64,000 nucleotides of DNA from positions 1,425,254-1,489,253 of the forward strand of contig NW_008705566.1 in the NCBI RefSeq assembly GCF_000186865.1, given 5' to 3'. Positions 8,797-18,141 of this stretch are shown here, one piece after another. The notes beneath the pieces are model-generated. The model ran no database searches and was not told the DNA's origin. It saw only the letters and a program-made list of their open reading frames with translations. Each line of letters opens with the position of its first letter. The stretch's first letter is position 1. The stretch is from Aureococcus anophagefferens. Its lineage: Eukaryota > Sar > Pelagophyceae > Pelagomonadales > Pelagomonadaceae. A program made the translations under genes and the position numbers.

Positions 8797-10101
8797 ATGG
8801 TTGCTGCTCTACTTCTGCGCCTCATTTTGGAGGACCCGACGAGCGTGCCCTTCCGCCTGAACGAGGATTTCGAGGAGGACTACCTCGAGGTCATCGAGAG
8901 GCCCATGGACCTCACGACGATCCACAACAAGATGGACACATACGACGACCTCGCGGCGTTCGCCCGCGACGTGCGGAGCGTCTTCGCGAACGCGATCCTC
9001 TACTACACGACCCGCGACGAGCCGGTCGCGAAGGACGCGACCCTGCTCCTGAAAAAGTTCGAGAACCGCCTCGCGTTCGAGAAGTCGGTCGCGGAGACGC
9101 GCGCCGCCGAGGCGCCCGCGGCCGCGCCCCGCGCCGTCGAGGGCGGCGACTCCGCGCCCCGCGCCGATTCCGCGCCCCGCGCCGTCGAGGCCAACGATGC
9201 CGCGCCGGCCGCCGCGCCGGCGCCGCGGAAGTCGTCGCGGAAGCGCGAGTCCGACGGCGACGTCGCGCGGAAGCGCGCGGTCGCGCTGAAGCTGCGCGCG
9301 GCCCGCGCGGACCCCTACGGCGTGAGCGAGGAGCGCGACGCCTGGCCCCTCGCGGGGGCGCTCAACGCCGTCGACGCCGCGCGCTGCGCCGCCTACGCGG
9401 CGGGCAAGTCCTTCGAGAGCCTGCGGTCGATCCGCGCGAACGGCTTCAAGGTCCTGACGATCCGCGCGGCCGACAAGCGCGAGGTCGGCTCCGCCGTGGC
9501 CGCGTCGCTCTTCGGCGGCGTCGAGGCGGGCGTCGGCGTCGACCTCGAGCGCCTCGCGCGCGACGCGCCGGACCTCTTCCCCGGCGCGGCGGACCGCGCG
9601 GCCTTCGACGCGGCCGCGCGCGACCCGAAGCTCCGCTGCGACCCCGCGGCGACGCGCGACCTGCCGCGCGACGCCCTGCTCCGCGCCGCCGGCGCCGCGG
9701 CGATCCTCGACAAGTCGTGGTTCGCGCGGACCGACGGCGAGCGCGCGAAGATCGCCGCCTGGACGAGCAAGCTCCGGGGCTGGGCCGCGCTGCGCCGCGC
9801 GCCGCCGAAGCGGGGCTACTGCGTCTGCGCCGGCGACGGCCTGGGCCCCATGGTCGGGTGCTCGAACGAAGCGTGCGCGAACGGCCGGGGCTGGTTCCAC
9901 CTCGCGTGCGTCGGCCTCGACGCCGCGCCGGAGGGCGACTGGTACTGCGACGCCTGCGCCGACGAGCACCCGCGGGAGCCCCCGGCGCCGAAGAAGCCGC
10001 GCGGCCGGCCGCGCAAGCCCCCGCTGCCCGAGGCCGCGCCGGCCGAGGACGTTGCGCGGCCCTTCGCGGACGTCACCAACGACGTCATCGTCATCGACTA
10101 G
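8797..10101 (+). CDS. Bromodomain and PHD-finger chromatin reader
   Basis: 434 residues. The bromodomain spans about residues 5-90: PFRLNEDFEEDYLEVIERPMD is the ZA loop with the conserved PMDL, and NAILYYT carries the acetyl-lysine-binding region (N/Y). A low-complexity Ala/Pro/Arg linker is followed by a conserved but unrecognised helical region (about 165-330). A PHD finger at about 345-395 reads CVCAGDGLGPMVGCSN, C, GWFHLACVGL, WYCDAC, giving Cys4-His-Cys3. An AT-hook-like RGRPRKP follows near the C-terminus. I chose ATG 8797 just before the bromodomain; the frame upstream is the retained-intron frame of the J-domain gene. Expected role: nuclear recognition of acetylated or methylated histones. 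Confidence 0.85.
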   Translation: MVAALLLRLILEDPTSVPFRLNEDFEEDYLEVIERPMDLTTIHNKMDTYDDLAAFARDVRSVFANAILYYTTRDEPVAKDATLLLKKFENRLAFEKSVAETRAAEAPAAAPRAVEGGDSAPRADSAPRAVEANDAAPAAAPAPRKSSRKRESDGDVARKRAVALKLRAARADPYGVSEERDAWPLAGALNAVDAARCAAYAAGKSFESLRSIRANGFKVLTIRAADKREVGSAVAASLFGGVEAGVGVDLERLARDAPDLFPGAADRAAFDAAARDPKLRCDPAATRDLPRDALLRAAGAAAILDKSWFARTDGERAKIAAWTSKLRGWAALRRAPPKRGYCVCAGDGLGPMVGCSNEACANGRGWFHLACVGLDAAPEGDWYCDACADEHPREPPAPKKPRGRPRKPPLPEAAPAEDVARPFADVTNDVIVID

Positions 10102-10200
10102 ACTCGAGATCCCCTCCCCCCCGAAGCTCGAAGTAACGAGTTACTTGTCCTTGGTTCCGCGGGACGCGCGGTACCGCGGCGCGTCCGACGGCGCGCGGGC

Positions 10201-10896
10201 CTAGTCCGAGTCCGAGTCGGAATCGGACTCGGAGCTCGACGAGCTCGACTCGTCGGAGCTCGAGTCCGCCTTCGGCGGCGGCGGCGGCGGCGCGTCCTTC
10301 TTCGCCTTCTTCTTCTTCTTCTTCTCGGACGTCTTCTCGGAACCGTCGACGGACGCGTCGAAGGAGATGCTGCGCTTCGGCGCCGCGCCGTCCTTGGGCG
10401 CGGCGGAGCCGTCCGCCGGCGCGGCCGCGGCGGCGCCCGCGCCGCCGGCCGCGTCGTAGGCCGCCTTGTCGATCGCGTACTGCTTCTGCCCGTCCTCCGC
10501 CTTGCCCTGCCACTTCTTCTTCCCCTCCTCGCCGATCTCCTGCCACTTGCCCGCGATGTAGGTCATGCCCGCCTTCCCCTTGGGCATCTCGTCGCCCTTC
10601 TTCTTCCGCTTGTGCGCGCTGAACAACTGGTAGCCGGTCGGCGGCCGCTTCGGAGCGTTCGGGTCCTTGACCTTCTTCGCCTTCTTCCCCTTGGCCGCGG
10701 GCTCGTCGACCTTCGTCGCGACCATCTTCTCCTCGTGGCCGAGGGCCCGCGAGTAGGCGTTGGCCTGGGCGAGGAGCGCCTCGGCCTGGCCCCGCAGGGC
10801 CCGCTCCATGGCGACGTTCACGGCGTACTCCGCGTCCGTCATGCCCTCCGTGCCGTCCGCGGACGGGTGCGGCGTCGCGGGGGGTGCGTCGGCCAT
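10201..10896 (-). CDS. HMG-box protein with Ser/Asp-rich tail
   Basis: 231 residues. One HMG box at about 80-150: PKRPPTGYQLFSAHKRKK is helix 1 with the conserved P-x-G-x-x-L/F-F, then GKWQEIGEEGKKKW and the final helix ending KAAY. It follows a Lys-rich stretch (GKKAKKVKDPNAPKRP), the usual basic lead-in of HMGB/NHP6 proteins. The C-terminus is Ala-rich, then Lys-rich, and ends in an alternating Ser/Asp tract likely to be phosphorylated by CK2 (inference). I chose ATG 10896 because upstream codons look non-coding. The likely role is non-sequence-specific DNA bending in chromatin. It is convergent with the bromodomain-PHD gene, 99 bp between the stops. Confidence 0.85.
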   Translation of the reverse strand: MADAPPATPHPSADGTEGMTDAEYAVNVAMERALRGQAEALLAQANAYSRALGHEEKMVATKVDEPAAKGKKAKKVKDPNAPKRPPTGYQLFSAHKRKKKGDEMPKGKAGMTYIAGKWQEIGEEGKKKWQGKAEDGQKQYAIDKAAYDAAGGAGAAAAAPADGSAAPKDGAAPKRSISFDASVDGSEKTSEKKKKKKAKKDAPPPPPPKADSSSDESSSSSSESDSDSDSD

Positions 10897-11097
10897 CGTC
10901 GACGCAGTCGGGCGGTGAGTTACGGTCGTCGCGGGCGCGGGTCGACGCGTTGGCGCGAGACTGTTGCCTCGAGACCTCGGTCGATTTGACAATTTCGCAG
11001 TCGATCGCAAAATCGAGCTCGGCGGGCGCGTCCGTCCGAGGCCTCGTCCGACGGCGCCGCGCGCCGAAGTCCGCTCGAGAACGCCGAGCACCGAGCC

Positions 11098-13461
11098 TTA
11101 GGTCCCCGCGTCCCCGTCCAGAACGACCGGCGGCGCGGCGAGCGCGGGCTGGAGGTAGTAGTCCGCCGCGAGCTTCGCCCCGGTCGCGGCGCCGCCGCCG
11201 GCGACGGCGGAGTCGTCGTCGCCGTCGAGGTCGCAGGAGAAGCTCAGCGAGAGGGACCGCGCGGCCAGCGCCGCGTGGTGCGCCGCGCGGCGCGAGTAGA
11301 GCCCGAAGCGCACGGAGCTCTCCCGGTCGAGGAAGCGCGCGGGCTCCTCGTAGTTTTCGCGGACGTCGCTCCGGGCCTTGAGCGTCAACAGCAACAGCGG
11401 CGCGAGGGCCGCCGCGGCCTCGGGCGCCTCGAGGATCAGCAGCTGCCCCGCGAGCGTCGCCTGGCCCACGGCGAGCGCGAGGAAGAAGCACGCGCTCAGG
11501 TGCGGCCACGTCTGCGAGCCGCCCGTCTCGTAGCGCGCGACGTAGACGCAGAGGAACTGGTGCGCGTAGACGAGCTCCGCGCCGGCGAAGTAGAGCGCGA
11601 CGGCGGCGACGACCGGCGGCGCGATGGGCGCGTAGATGGCGCCGACGACGACGACCATGAAGAAGTCGGGCAGGTACGACCCGTAGTCGAAGTCGCTCGG
11701 CGCGCGGAGCCGCCGGCGCACGCGCGCGGGCACGGTGGCGCGCCGCGTGTAGCCCTGGCGCGCGACGACGGAGACGAGCGCGACGGGCCGCGCGAGCTCG
11801 AAGGCGAGCGCGAAGCAGATCTTGGCCACGACGAGCTGGAGGAAGTAGGCGCCCATGCCCGGCAGCGCGCGGCCGAGTAGGTCCAGCAGCGACTTCGGGT
11901 GATCCAGGAACCGCTCGAAGACGCTCAAGAGCGACCCCGACGCGACCGTGACGAAGATCTGGAGCAGCTGGAACGACGCGTAGCGCGCCGCGACCCAGCC
12001 GTGCGCCTCGGACCGCGTCTTCGCGCCCGCGTAGCCGACCGCCAGCGCCTCCAAGATCAACGGCAGCACGCCGAGCAAAGCGAGGAGCGCGTAGACGGGC
12101 AGCAGGCCCGAGACGAGCGCGCGGGACCGCTCGTAGCGCGGGTCGCTCGCGAGCGGCGCGATGAACGGGACGTACTTCGCCAAGACGTCGAGGTTGCAGA
12201 GCGCCTGCACGGACGCGACGAGCGGCGCGTAGACGGCCGCCAGCAGCACGAGGCCCGCGTCCGCGGCGCGGAGCCTTTCGGCGACGTCGCGCGCCGGCGC
12301 GCTCACGTTGCGCCACACGAGATCGCTCCGCGGCGGCGCGAGCGTCGCGGAGACGTCGCCCGGCCGCGACGTGAGCACGAGCTGCGCCGCCTCCGCGGCG
12401 AGCGCGGGGCTGAAGAACGTCACGACGCCCGTGCTCGACGCGCCGTCGCCCAGATGCTTCTTCACGGCGTCGTTGACGCCGGCCACGGCGCCCAGGAACG
12501 CCGCGGCGCCCTCGAGCTCCGCCGTGATGACGTGCAAGGCCGACGCGCCGTCGTCGTCGTCGTCGCCGCCGGCGCTCCGAAGCTCGCGGCGCCGCCGCGC
12601 CGCGGCGATGGCCTGCTGCGCCTCGACGACGGCGGCGTCCGCGTCCGCGAGGCGCCGCCGCAGCGTCGCCGCGCGGCCCCGGGCGACGCTGCCCTCGAGC
12701 GACGCGTAGTCCGCGCTCGTCGATCCCAAGACCTCCCACTCGTAGGCGTCCAACGCCCGGTCCCGCGCGTCCAGCGCCGCGGCGACGTCCGCCGTGTCGA
12801 CGAACGACACGGCGCTGTGCACCGCGCGGTCCCCGAAGAGCGCCTCGAAATAGCGCCGGAGCGCCGCGTCGGACCGCAGCCGCGGCGGCACGCGCTCGAC
12901 GAGCACGGAGCAGCGCGCCTGCGGCGAGTCCGAGCCGTCGCCGCGCCGCAGCCAGCCGAGCCGGTCCCGGAGGTAGCGCCGCGACTCGACCTCGACGAGG
13001 CCCAGCGCGAGAGCGGAAAACGCGTAGGCGAACGCGACGGCGGCCCAGAGCCGCGCGCGATCAGCTTCACCGTCGCAGTTGCCGAGCGTCCAACGGTAGA
13101 AGCCCGCCGCGCCGCCGGAGCAAGACGCGAAGGCCGGCCCGACGGTAACGACCGCCGCGGCCGCCGCCGCGCCGAAGAGGTTCCGGCACACGCGCAGGAA
13201 CCGGAGCGCGTAGAACGCGTCGAGGCCGACCTTGTCGCGGAGCTCGTCCCAGTCCACGCGCGACACGTCCCGCGCCCAGCCCAGCGGCGTCCGCGCGACG
13301 GGGATGGCGCGGCCGGGGCGGTGGCGCAGGCGGCACTGGTAGACGCTGCGCTTCGACCGGCCGAGCTCGAAGAGCGCGAGCAGCGACGCGCCGATGAGCA
13401 GGTTCGACTGCACCGTCGCCACGATCTCCACCCAGCGGCCGCTGGGCAGCGGCGTGGACAT
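11098..13461 (-). CDS. OSCA/TMEM63 (CSC1-like) cation channel
   Basis: 787 residues. The order matches the CSC1/OSCA family: an N-terminal helix (about 12-32), a loop with VDWDELRDKVGLDAFYALRF, two helices, then a long cytosolic RRM-like domain (CSVLVERVPPRLRSDAALRR to VVTFFSPALAAEAAQ) ending APPRSDLVWRNVS, the family's 'APxPxDVxWxNL' segment. Eight or so helices follow (about 395-680), including the pore-region candidate FFMVVVVGAIYAPIAPPVVA. The length and topology fit the roughly 750-residue family norm. Established function: mechanically or osmotically gated Ca2+/cation channel in the plasma membrane. The start at 13461 (MSTPLPSG) lies directly before helix 1. Confidence 0.85.
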   Translation of the reverse strand: MSTPLPSGRWVEIVATVQSNLLIGASLLALFELGRSKRSVYQCRLRHRPGRAIPVARTPLGWARDVSRVDWDELRDKVGLDAFYALRFLRVCRNLFGAAAAAAVVTVGPAFASCSGGAAGFYRWTLGNCDGEADRARLWAAVAFAYAFSALALGLVEVESRRYLRDRLGWLRRGDGSDSPQARCSVLVERVPPRLRSDAALRRYFEALFGDRAVHSAVSFVDTADVAAALDARDRALDAYEWEVLGSTSADYASLEGSVARGRAATLRRRLADADAAVVEAQQAIAAARRRRELRSAGGDDDDDGASALHVITAELEGAAAFLGAVAGVNDAVKKHLGDGASSTGVVTFFSPALAAEAAQLVLTSRPGDVSATLAPPRSDLVWRNVSAPARDVAERLRAADAGLVLLAAVYAPLVASVQALCNLDVLAKYVPFIAPLASDPRYERSRALVSGLLPVYALLALLGVLPLILEALAVGYAGAKTRSEAHGWVAARYASFQLLQIFVTVASGSLLSVFERFLDHPKSLLDLLGRALPGMGAYFLQLVVAKICFALAFELARPVALVSVVARQGYTRRATVPARVRRRLRAPSDFDYGSYLPDFFMVVVVGAIYAPIAPPVVAAVALYFAGAELVYAHQFLCVYVARYETGGSQTWPHLSACFFLALAVGQATLAGQLLILEAPEAAAALAPLLLLTLKARSDVRENYEEPARFLDRESSVRFGLYSRRAAHHAALAARSLSLSFSCDLDGDDDSAVAGGGAATGAKLAADYYLQPALAAPPVVLDGDAGT

Positions 13462-13722
13462 GCGTGCGCAGCGCGAGCGTGTAGCTGCGTCTGAAGCGAT
13501 GCGAGTGCTCGCGCGCTTCGACGCCCGAAGCGATGCGAGTCGTGCAGCTCAGAGGTTCCTTTACGGCGACGGTATGCTCGCTTGAAAAGGCCTCTTGAGA
13601 GAGCTCATTGCTCGCGTCGAGCGGCACATTGAATGCATCGCGACGTCAACGACGAAGATTGCCTCTCAAGCCCTCTCAAACGGAATCGCAAGCGCCCCGA
13701 AACGCACCTCGAAGACGTCGAT

Positions 13723-15262
13723 TTAGGCCCCCGCGAGCCGGAGCTGCTCGCGCCGCGCGTCGGCCCAGAGGCACGTGCGGCACTCGCTGTGCGTGCGCGT
13801 GATCTCGAAGCGCGCGACCCACCAGGCCGGCAGCGGCCGGTAGCGCCAGGCGTGGTAGGACTCGTAGAGGGTCTCGTTGGCGAGGATGGCGCGGAGGTGG
13901 GCCGCGAGCGCCTCCGTCGACGGAAAGTCGCGCACGTTGACGATGGATCCCGGCGGCGCGTGCTGCCAGACGTTCGGCGCGCCGTAGTACACGGGCAGCA
14001 CGCCCGCGTCCAGCGCGCCCCAGAGCTTCTCCGTGACGTAGTCGTCGACGTTCTGGTTCTCGAAGGCGAGGTAGAGCGCGTAGCGCCGCACGAGGTCGAC
14101 CTTGGAGCCCCGCGACCCGGGCACGTCCGCGTTGTGGAGGCAGGAGGACACGCTCTCGACGGGCAGCAGCTCCATGAGGCTCCTCACGAGCCCCTCGCGG
14201 TCGTTCTTCGACAGACAGTTGCGCGCGACGAAGACGGCCTTTTTCCGCTCGACGTCCCTCAGTTTGATGTGCGGCTTCTGGATCACGTACTCCGCGTAGG
14301 AGAAGTAGGGCAGGGGCACGTCCGACTCGAAGGACGTCGTCGACATCATGACGTTCGGATCGTGCGTCAACTTGAGGCTCGCGTAGTACTGCTCGCCCTC
14401 CATGGACGCCTGTGTGCAAATCAACCAGTGAGCTGGGACGTCGGGGCCAAACTTCAGAATTCTCTAGCTCGGTCAAATCGAAGTGGATTTGGCTGATTTC
14501 TGGACGAATCGATTGCTCTCAGCGAGTTCTCGAAGCACGGCGGAAGTGCTCGTGTCAAAACATTCGAGTACGCGCACATTGAAGTCGAGTTGAAGATTTG
14601 ATTTGCACACAGATGGACGCGACGAACGGCGTATCGATCTCCTCGATGGTCCCGCGCAAGACGACGCCGGACCGCGACGCCGACCAGAAGCAGGGCAGGT
14701 CGCACGCCACGCGCCGCGTCGCCCGCTGGCTGCCCACGCGCACGTGGATGGCCGCCGCGCCGGGCTTCGGCTTGTGGAGCGGCTTCGGCGCGGGCGGCCG
14801 CGCCGCCTTCGCCTCGGGAGGCGCGGGCGCCTTCGGAGGCGCGGGCTTCGGAGGCGCGGGCGCCGCGACCCGCACGGGGGGCTTGTCCTGCGGCGACCGC
14901 TCGACCTGACGTGCTCGCGCGTCGTCGTCGTCTTCGTCGTCGTCGTCGTCGTCGTCTAGGCCGAGCGCGCCGCGAACGCGCCCCGCGAACCGCCGCTTCT
15001 CCTTTCGTAGTTTTCGAGCAATGAGCTTTTCCTCGTGGTTGATCGCGCGAACGATCGGGCTGTGAGCGATGATCTTTTCCTCTCGATTGATCGCGTGAAC
15101 GATCGCCCGCTCCTCGGCGACGACGAACTCGACCACTTCCCTTTCGGCGGTGAAGATGCCGAGCTCTCGGCTGTGAGCATCGAGCGTGATCAACAGGACA
15201 GCGATCCAACCAACCAATAACCCGAGCAGAACACTCCAGCAGAACAGGCGGCGGACTTTCAT
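13723..15262 (-). CDS. GT10 alpha-1,3-fucosyltransferase-like, type II membrane protein, two exons
   Basis: Exons 15262-14621 and 14409-13723 join in phase 0 to 442 residues. Residues 5-27 (LFCWSVLLGLLVGWIAVLLI) are a signal anchor, followed by a coiled or charged stem with an Asp tract and a Pro/Ala/Lys-rich linker, as expected for a Golgi glycosyltransferase. The C-terminal half carries the GT10 core: KKAVFVARNC, then RRYALYLAFENQNVDDYVTEK, the family's 'FENS...DYVTEK' GDP-fucose-binding signature, and WGALDAGVLPVYYGAPN. The C-terminal CRTCLWAD resembles the family's disulphide region. ATG 15262 was chosen because the signal anchor starts there. The intron is an introner. It is divergent from the first MYND gene. 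Confidence 0.85.
14410..14620 (-). mobile_element. Introner element, family 2, forming the intron of the GT10 gene
   Basis: Element 14410-14612 (203 bp) has near-perfect terminal inverted repeats: CTGTGTGCAAATCAA at the left and its complement at the right. It is flanked by perfect 8-bp duplications (plus-strand ATGGACGC at 14402-14409 and 14613-14620). On the gene strand the donor is the GC of GCGTCCAT and the acceptor is the element's own ACACAG. Splicing rebuilds TPFVASMEGEQ in phase 0. The interior (GCTCGGTCAAATCGAAG, GCTGATTTCTGGACGA, GTTCTCGAAGCAC) is shared with the element at 35155-35327. Confidence 0.92.
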
Positions 15263-15523
15263 GGCGCCCCGCCCCAGTGTACCCAGTGGGCCCTGCGACG
15301 CGGGCACGTTCTCCGACTCGCGGAATTTGACGCACGAGCGCGAGTGCGACAATTCTTGGCGAGCTACGTCTGCGACAGCGCGACGACGTCGAACACGATC
15401 GCGGACTGCAGCATGCAGCGCGGGCTACTACTCGCTGAATTTTGAGGTAAAATTCTCGAGTAGAGGGCATCGCTCAGGGCGGCACAAACTTGCTTAGGAA
15501 CGAAAAAATCAGGCGACGCGGGC

Positions 15524-16582
15524 ATGGACGAGCACACGAAGGCCAAGAAGCGGGAGTACGAAGAAAAGAAGGCGCGGACGAAGCTCGCACTCAACATTTG
15601 CACGATCTGCGGCGAAAAGAACGCCAAGGCTTGCCAGGGTTGCGGCACCGTGGCATATTGTTCGACGGACTGTCAACGCATCGACTGGCGCGACCGGGGC
15701 CACCGGAAGGCGTGCAAGTCGATCCAGGCGGAGCGGGCGGCGGAGGCCGCGCGCGCGGAGGCCCCGCCGCCCCCGCCGCCGGTGGTGTTCTACGGCCCCG
15801 CGCCGCGGTCGCACGCCGACGAGGTCCGCGCGCGCATCGCCGCGGAACACGAGGCGGCCCGTGCGCGGCGCGAGGAGAACCCGGAGCCGGCGCCGCAATC
15901 GGAGCGATTCGGGTCGCGGTGCCCGATCTGCTTCGAGGACTGGGACGCGAACGAACAAAATTACCTTCAGATTTGCTGCTGCCGAAGAGTCTGCCGTTCA
16001 TGCTATGACAAGATTGAAACCGCGTGTCCCCTCTGTCGTGCACCGCTCGCAGAGAATGATGCGGAAGACCTCGCGCGGCTTCGTCGCCACGTGGAGAACG
16101 AGGTACCGGAAGCGATTACTTATTTGGGGAACGCGTACCGTGAGGGTGACCTCGGCCTGAGAAGCGACAAAAAAGCCGTGAAGCTCTACAAGCGCGCTGT
16201 GGAACTCGGGGATGTGGACGCCACGCTGAATCTCGGGTACGCCTACGAGAAAGGACTAGCCGTCAAAATGGACCTGAAGAAGGGGGTTCAGCTGTATCGA
16301 ATGGCCGCGGATCGGGGCCACGCGAGGGCGCAATGCAACCTTGCGACTATGCTTCGCGACGAAAGTTCTGATGAATCACAGCGAGAAGCCTTCGAATACT
16401 ATATGCTCAGTGCAGCCCAGGGCTATACGGATGCGATCTACATGGTCGGCTGCTGCTACGTACACGGATCGGGCACGGAAGTCGACCTCGTCGAAGGCAA
16501 GCGCTGGTATGAGCACGCAGCTAGCAAGGGCAACAAGTACGCGGCCAGCGCATTAGAAGTCCTCGCGCGGCGCAGCAAGTAA
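15524..16582 (+). CDS. MYND/RING-like/Sel1-repeat protein, plus-array copy 1
   Basis: 352 residues in three modules. The MYND zinc finger at 26-64 is CTIC...CQGC...YCSTDC...HRKAC with all eight ligands. After a Pro-rich linker and a charged helix (HADEVRARIAAEHEAAR) comes a RING-like finger at 133-171, CPIC...CCC..VC..C...CPLC, in which the usual His is Cys. Sel1 repeats of about 36 residues fill 185-345 (AITYLGNAYREGD, ATLNLGYAYEKG, AQCNLATML, AIYMVGCCYVHG). MYND and RING modules bind proteins and may confer E3 activity, and Sel1 repeats are scaffolds (family knowledge); the actual role is unknown. ATG 15524 opens a Lys/Glu-rich helix. Confidence 0.85.
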   Translation: MDEHTKAKKREYEEKKARTKLALNICTICGEKNAKACQGCGTVAYCSTDCQRIDWRDRGHRKACKSIQAERAAEAARAEAPPPPPPVVFYGPAPRSHADEVRARIAAEHEAARARREENPEPAPQSERFGSRCPICFEDWDANEQNYLQICCCRRVCRSCYDKIETACPLCRAPLAENDAEDLARLRRHVENEVPEAITYLGNAYREGDLGLRSDKKAVKLYKRAVELGDVDATLNLGYAYEKGLAVKMDLKKGVQLYRMAADRGHARAQCNLATMLRDESSDESQREAFEYYMLSAAQGYTDAIYMVGCCYVHGSGTEVDLVEGKRWYEHAASKGNKYAASALEVLARRSK

Positions 16583-16606
16583 GAGCGTTAAACACCGCGG
16601 CCGAAC

Positions 16607-16745
16607 CTAGCGCGGCGTCGTCGCCCCCGGCGGCTTGAAGTCGCGGGGGTCGGCGCCGTCGGCGGGGTTGTGGAGGGCGGCGAGGTTCGCCTCGATGACG
16701 CGCTGGCCGAGGTCGTAGATCGCGGACACGACGAGCCCCTCGGAG
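16607..16745 (-). pseudogene. Duplicated 3' fragment of the HOOK-like gene (copy 1)
   Basis: About 130 bp matching the last exon end of the intact minus-strand gene at 23165-25186 (sequence encoding LVVSAIYDLGQRVIEANL through FKPPGATTPR). It lies antisense, just after the stop of MYND copy 1, and lacks the rest of the gene and its promoter. It marks the edge of the segment that was duplicated with the MYND gene. Confidence 0.85.
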
Positions 16746-16813
16746 GACGCCCTCCCAGTCTGTAAAAAATCGCTGAACCAGGCTTTTGCTTGTGGAGAAG
16801 GTCGAGCAGAGGC

Positions 16814-17911
16814 ATGGACGAGACGAAATCAGGCGACGCGCGCGGGGACTCATGGCAGAAGAAAGCGAAAGAATACGAACTCAAAAAGACACGGACGAAG
16901 CTCGCGCTCAACATTTGCACGATCTGCGGCGCGGATAAAGCCAAGGCCTGCCAAGGCTGCGGAACTACAGCTTACTGTTCGACGAACTGCCAACGCATCG
17001 ACTGGCGCGACCGGGGCCATCGCAAAGCGTGCAAGCAGATCCAGGCGGAGCGGGCGGCGGAAGCAGATCGCGCGAAGGCGCCGACGCCCCCGCCGCCGCC
17101 GCCGCCGGTGGTGTTCTACGGCCCCGCGCCGCGGTCGCACGCCGACGAGGTCCGCGCGCGCATCGCGGCGGAACACGAGGCGGCTCGAGCGTTGCGCGAG
17201 GCGAACCCGGAGCGGGAGCCGCTGTCGGCACGGCTCGGGTCGCGGTGCCCGATTTGCTTGGACGAATGGGACGTGAACGAAGGCACTCACCTTCAGATTT
17301 GCTGCTGCCGAAGAGTTTGCGGTTCATGCAGTGTCAAGCTCCACGGCAAGCAGTGTCCTCTGTGTCGTTTGCCGTGGCCGGAGTCTGATGCGGAGCAGCT
17401 CGCGCGGCTTCGTCGCCACGTGGAGAACGAGGTACCTGAAGCGATCAATTTTTTGGGGAACGCGTACCGCGATGGTGACCTCGGCTTGAAAAGCGACAAA
17501 AAAGCCGTGAAGCTCTACAAGCGCGCGGTGGAACTCGGGGACGTGTCCGCCATGCTGAATCTTGGGTGCTCCTACGATCATGGAGTTGGCGTCAAAATGA
17601 ACAAGAACAAGGCGGTGCAGCTGTATCGTATGGCCGCGGATCGGGGCCACGCGAGGGCGCAATGCAACCTTGGACACATGTTTCTCGAGGAACAATGTGA
17701 TGAATCGCAGCGAGAGGCCTTCGAATACTTGAAGCTCAGTGCAGCCCAGGGCTTTACGAATGCGCTCTACCACGTCGGCTTCTGCTACGTACACGGAGCG
17801 GGCACGGAAATCGACCTCGCCGAAGCCAAGCGCTGGTTCGAACGCGCAGCTGCCAAGGGCCAAAAGGAATCAATCCACGCGCTAGAAATCCTCGCGCAGC
17901 ACAGCATGTAA
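16814..17911 (+). CDS. MYND/RING-like/Sel1-repeat protein, plus-array copy 2
   Basis: 365 residues from ATG 16814 (MDETKSGD). The same three modules as copy 1. The MYND finger has the variant CGADKAKACQGCGTTAYC, shared with + copy 5 and with - copy 8. The RING-like finger reads CPICLDEWDVNEGTHLQ then CCCRRVCGSC and CPLC. Its Sel1 part (GCSYDHGVGV, EYLKLSAAQGF, DLAEAKRWFERAA) groups it with copies 3 and 4. An earlier in-frame GTG at 16790 also exists, but the ATG context is conserved between copies. It sits head-to-tail with its neighbours at about 1.3 kb spacing. Confidence 0.85.
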   Translation: MDETKSGDARGDSWQKKAKEYELKKTRTKLALNICTICGADKAKACQGCGTTAYCSTNCQRIDWRDRGHRKACKQIQAERAAEADRAKAPTPPPPPPPVVFYGPAPRSHADEVRARIAAEHEAARALREANPEREPLSARLGSRCPICLDEWDVNEGTHLQICCCRRVCGSCSVKLHGKQCPLCRLPWPESDAEQLARLRRHVENEVPEAINFLGNAYRDGDLGLKSDKKAVKLYKRAVELGDVSAMLNLGCSYDHGVGVKMNKNKAVQLYRMAADRGHARAQCNLGHMFLEEQCDESQREAFEYLKLSAAQGFTNALYHVGFCYVHGAGTEIDLAEAKRWFERAAAKGQKESIHALEILAQHSM

Positions 17912-17938
17912 GAGCCATATTAAACACCGCGGCCGAAC

Positions 17939-18085
17939 CTAGCGCGGCGTCGTCGCCCCCGGCGGCTTGAAGTCGCGGGGGTCGGCGCCGTCGGCGGGGT
18001 TGCAGCGCGGCGAGGTCCGCCTCGATGACGCGCTGGCCGGGGTCGTAGATCGCGGACACGACGAGCCCCTCGGAGGACGCCCTCC
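17939..18085 (-). pseudogene. Duplicated 3' fragment of the HOOK-like gene (copy 2, frameshifted)
   Basis: Same fragment as at 16607-16745, but two bases are missing around 18000 (GGGGTTGCAGCG in place of GGGGTTGTGCAGCG). The HOOK frame therefore breaks after VIEADLAAL. This confirms that the fragment is not under coding constraint. Confidence 0.85.
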
Positions 18086-18141
18086 CGGGTCTGTAAAAAA
18101 TCGCTGAACAGAGGTCTTGGTTGTGGAGGAGGTCGAGGAGC

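Noticed and set aside
7096..10101. One continuous frame joining the J-domain protein to the bromodomain-PHD protein
   Set aside because: The frame only continues by reading through the introner at 7951-8038. Splicing it restores a C-terminal SH3-like region in another frame that ends at 8551.
11899..13494. 531-codon plus-strand frame antisense to the OSCA-like gene
   Set aside because: Extreme Arg content with no motif, while the opposite strand has the complete channel family order.
16520..16853. Short minus-strand genes after each MYND copy
   Set aside because: They are the duplicated 3' fragments of the HOOK-like gene with no start region, and one copy is frameshifted.
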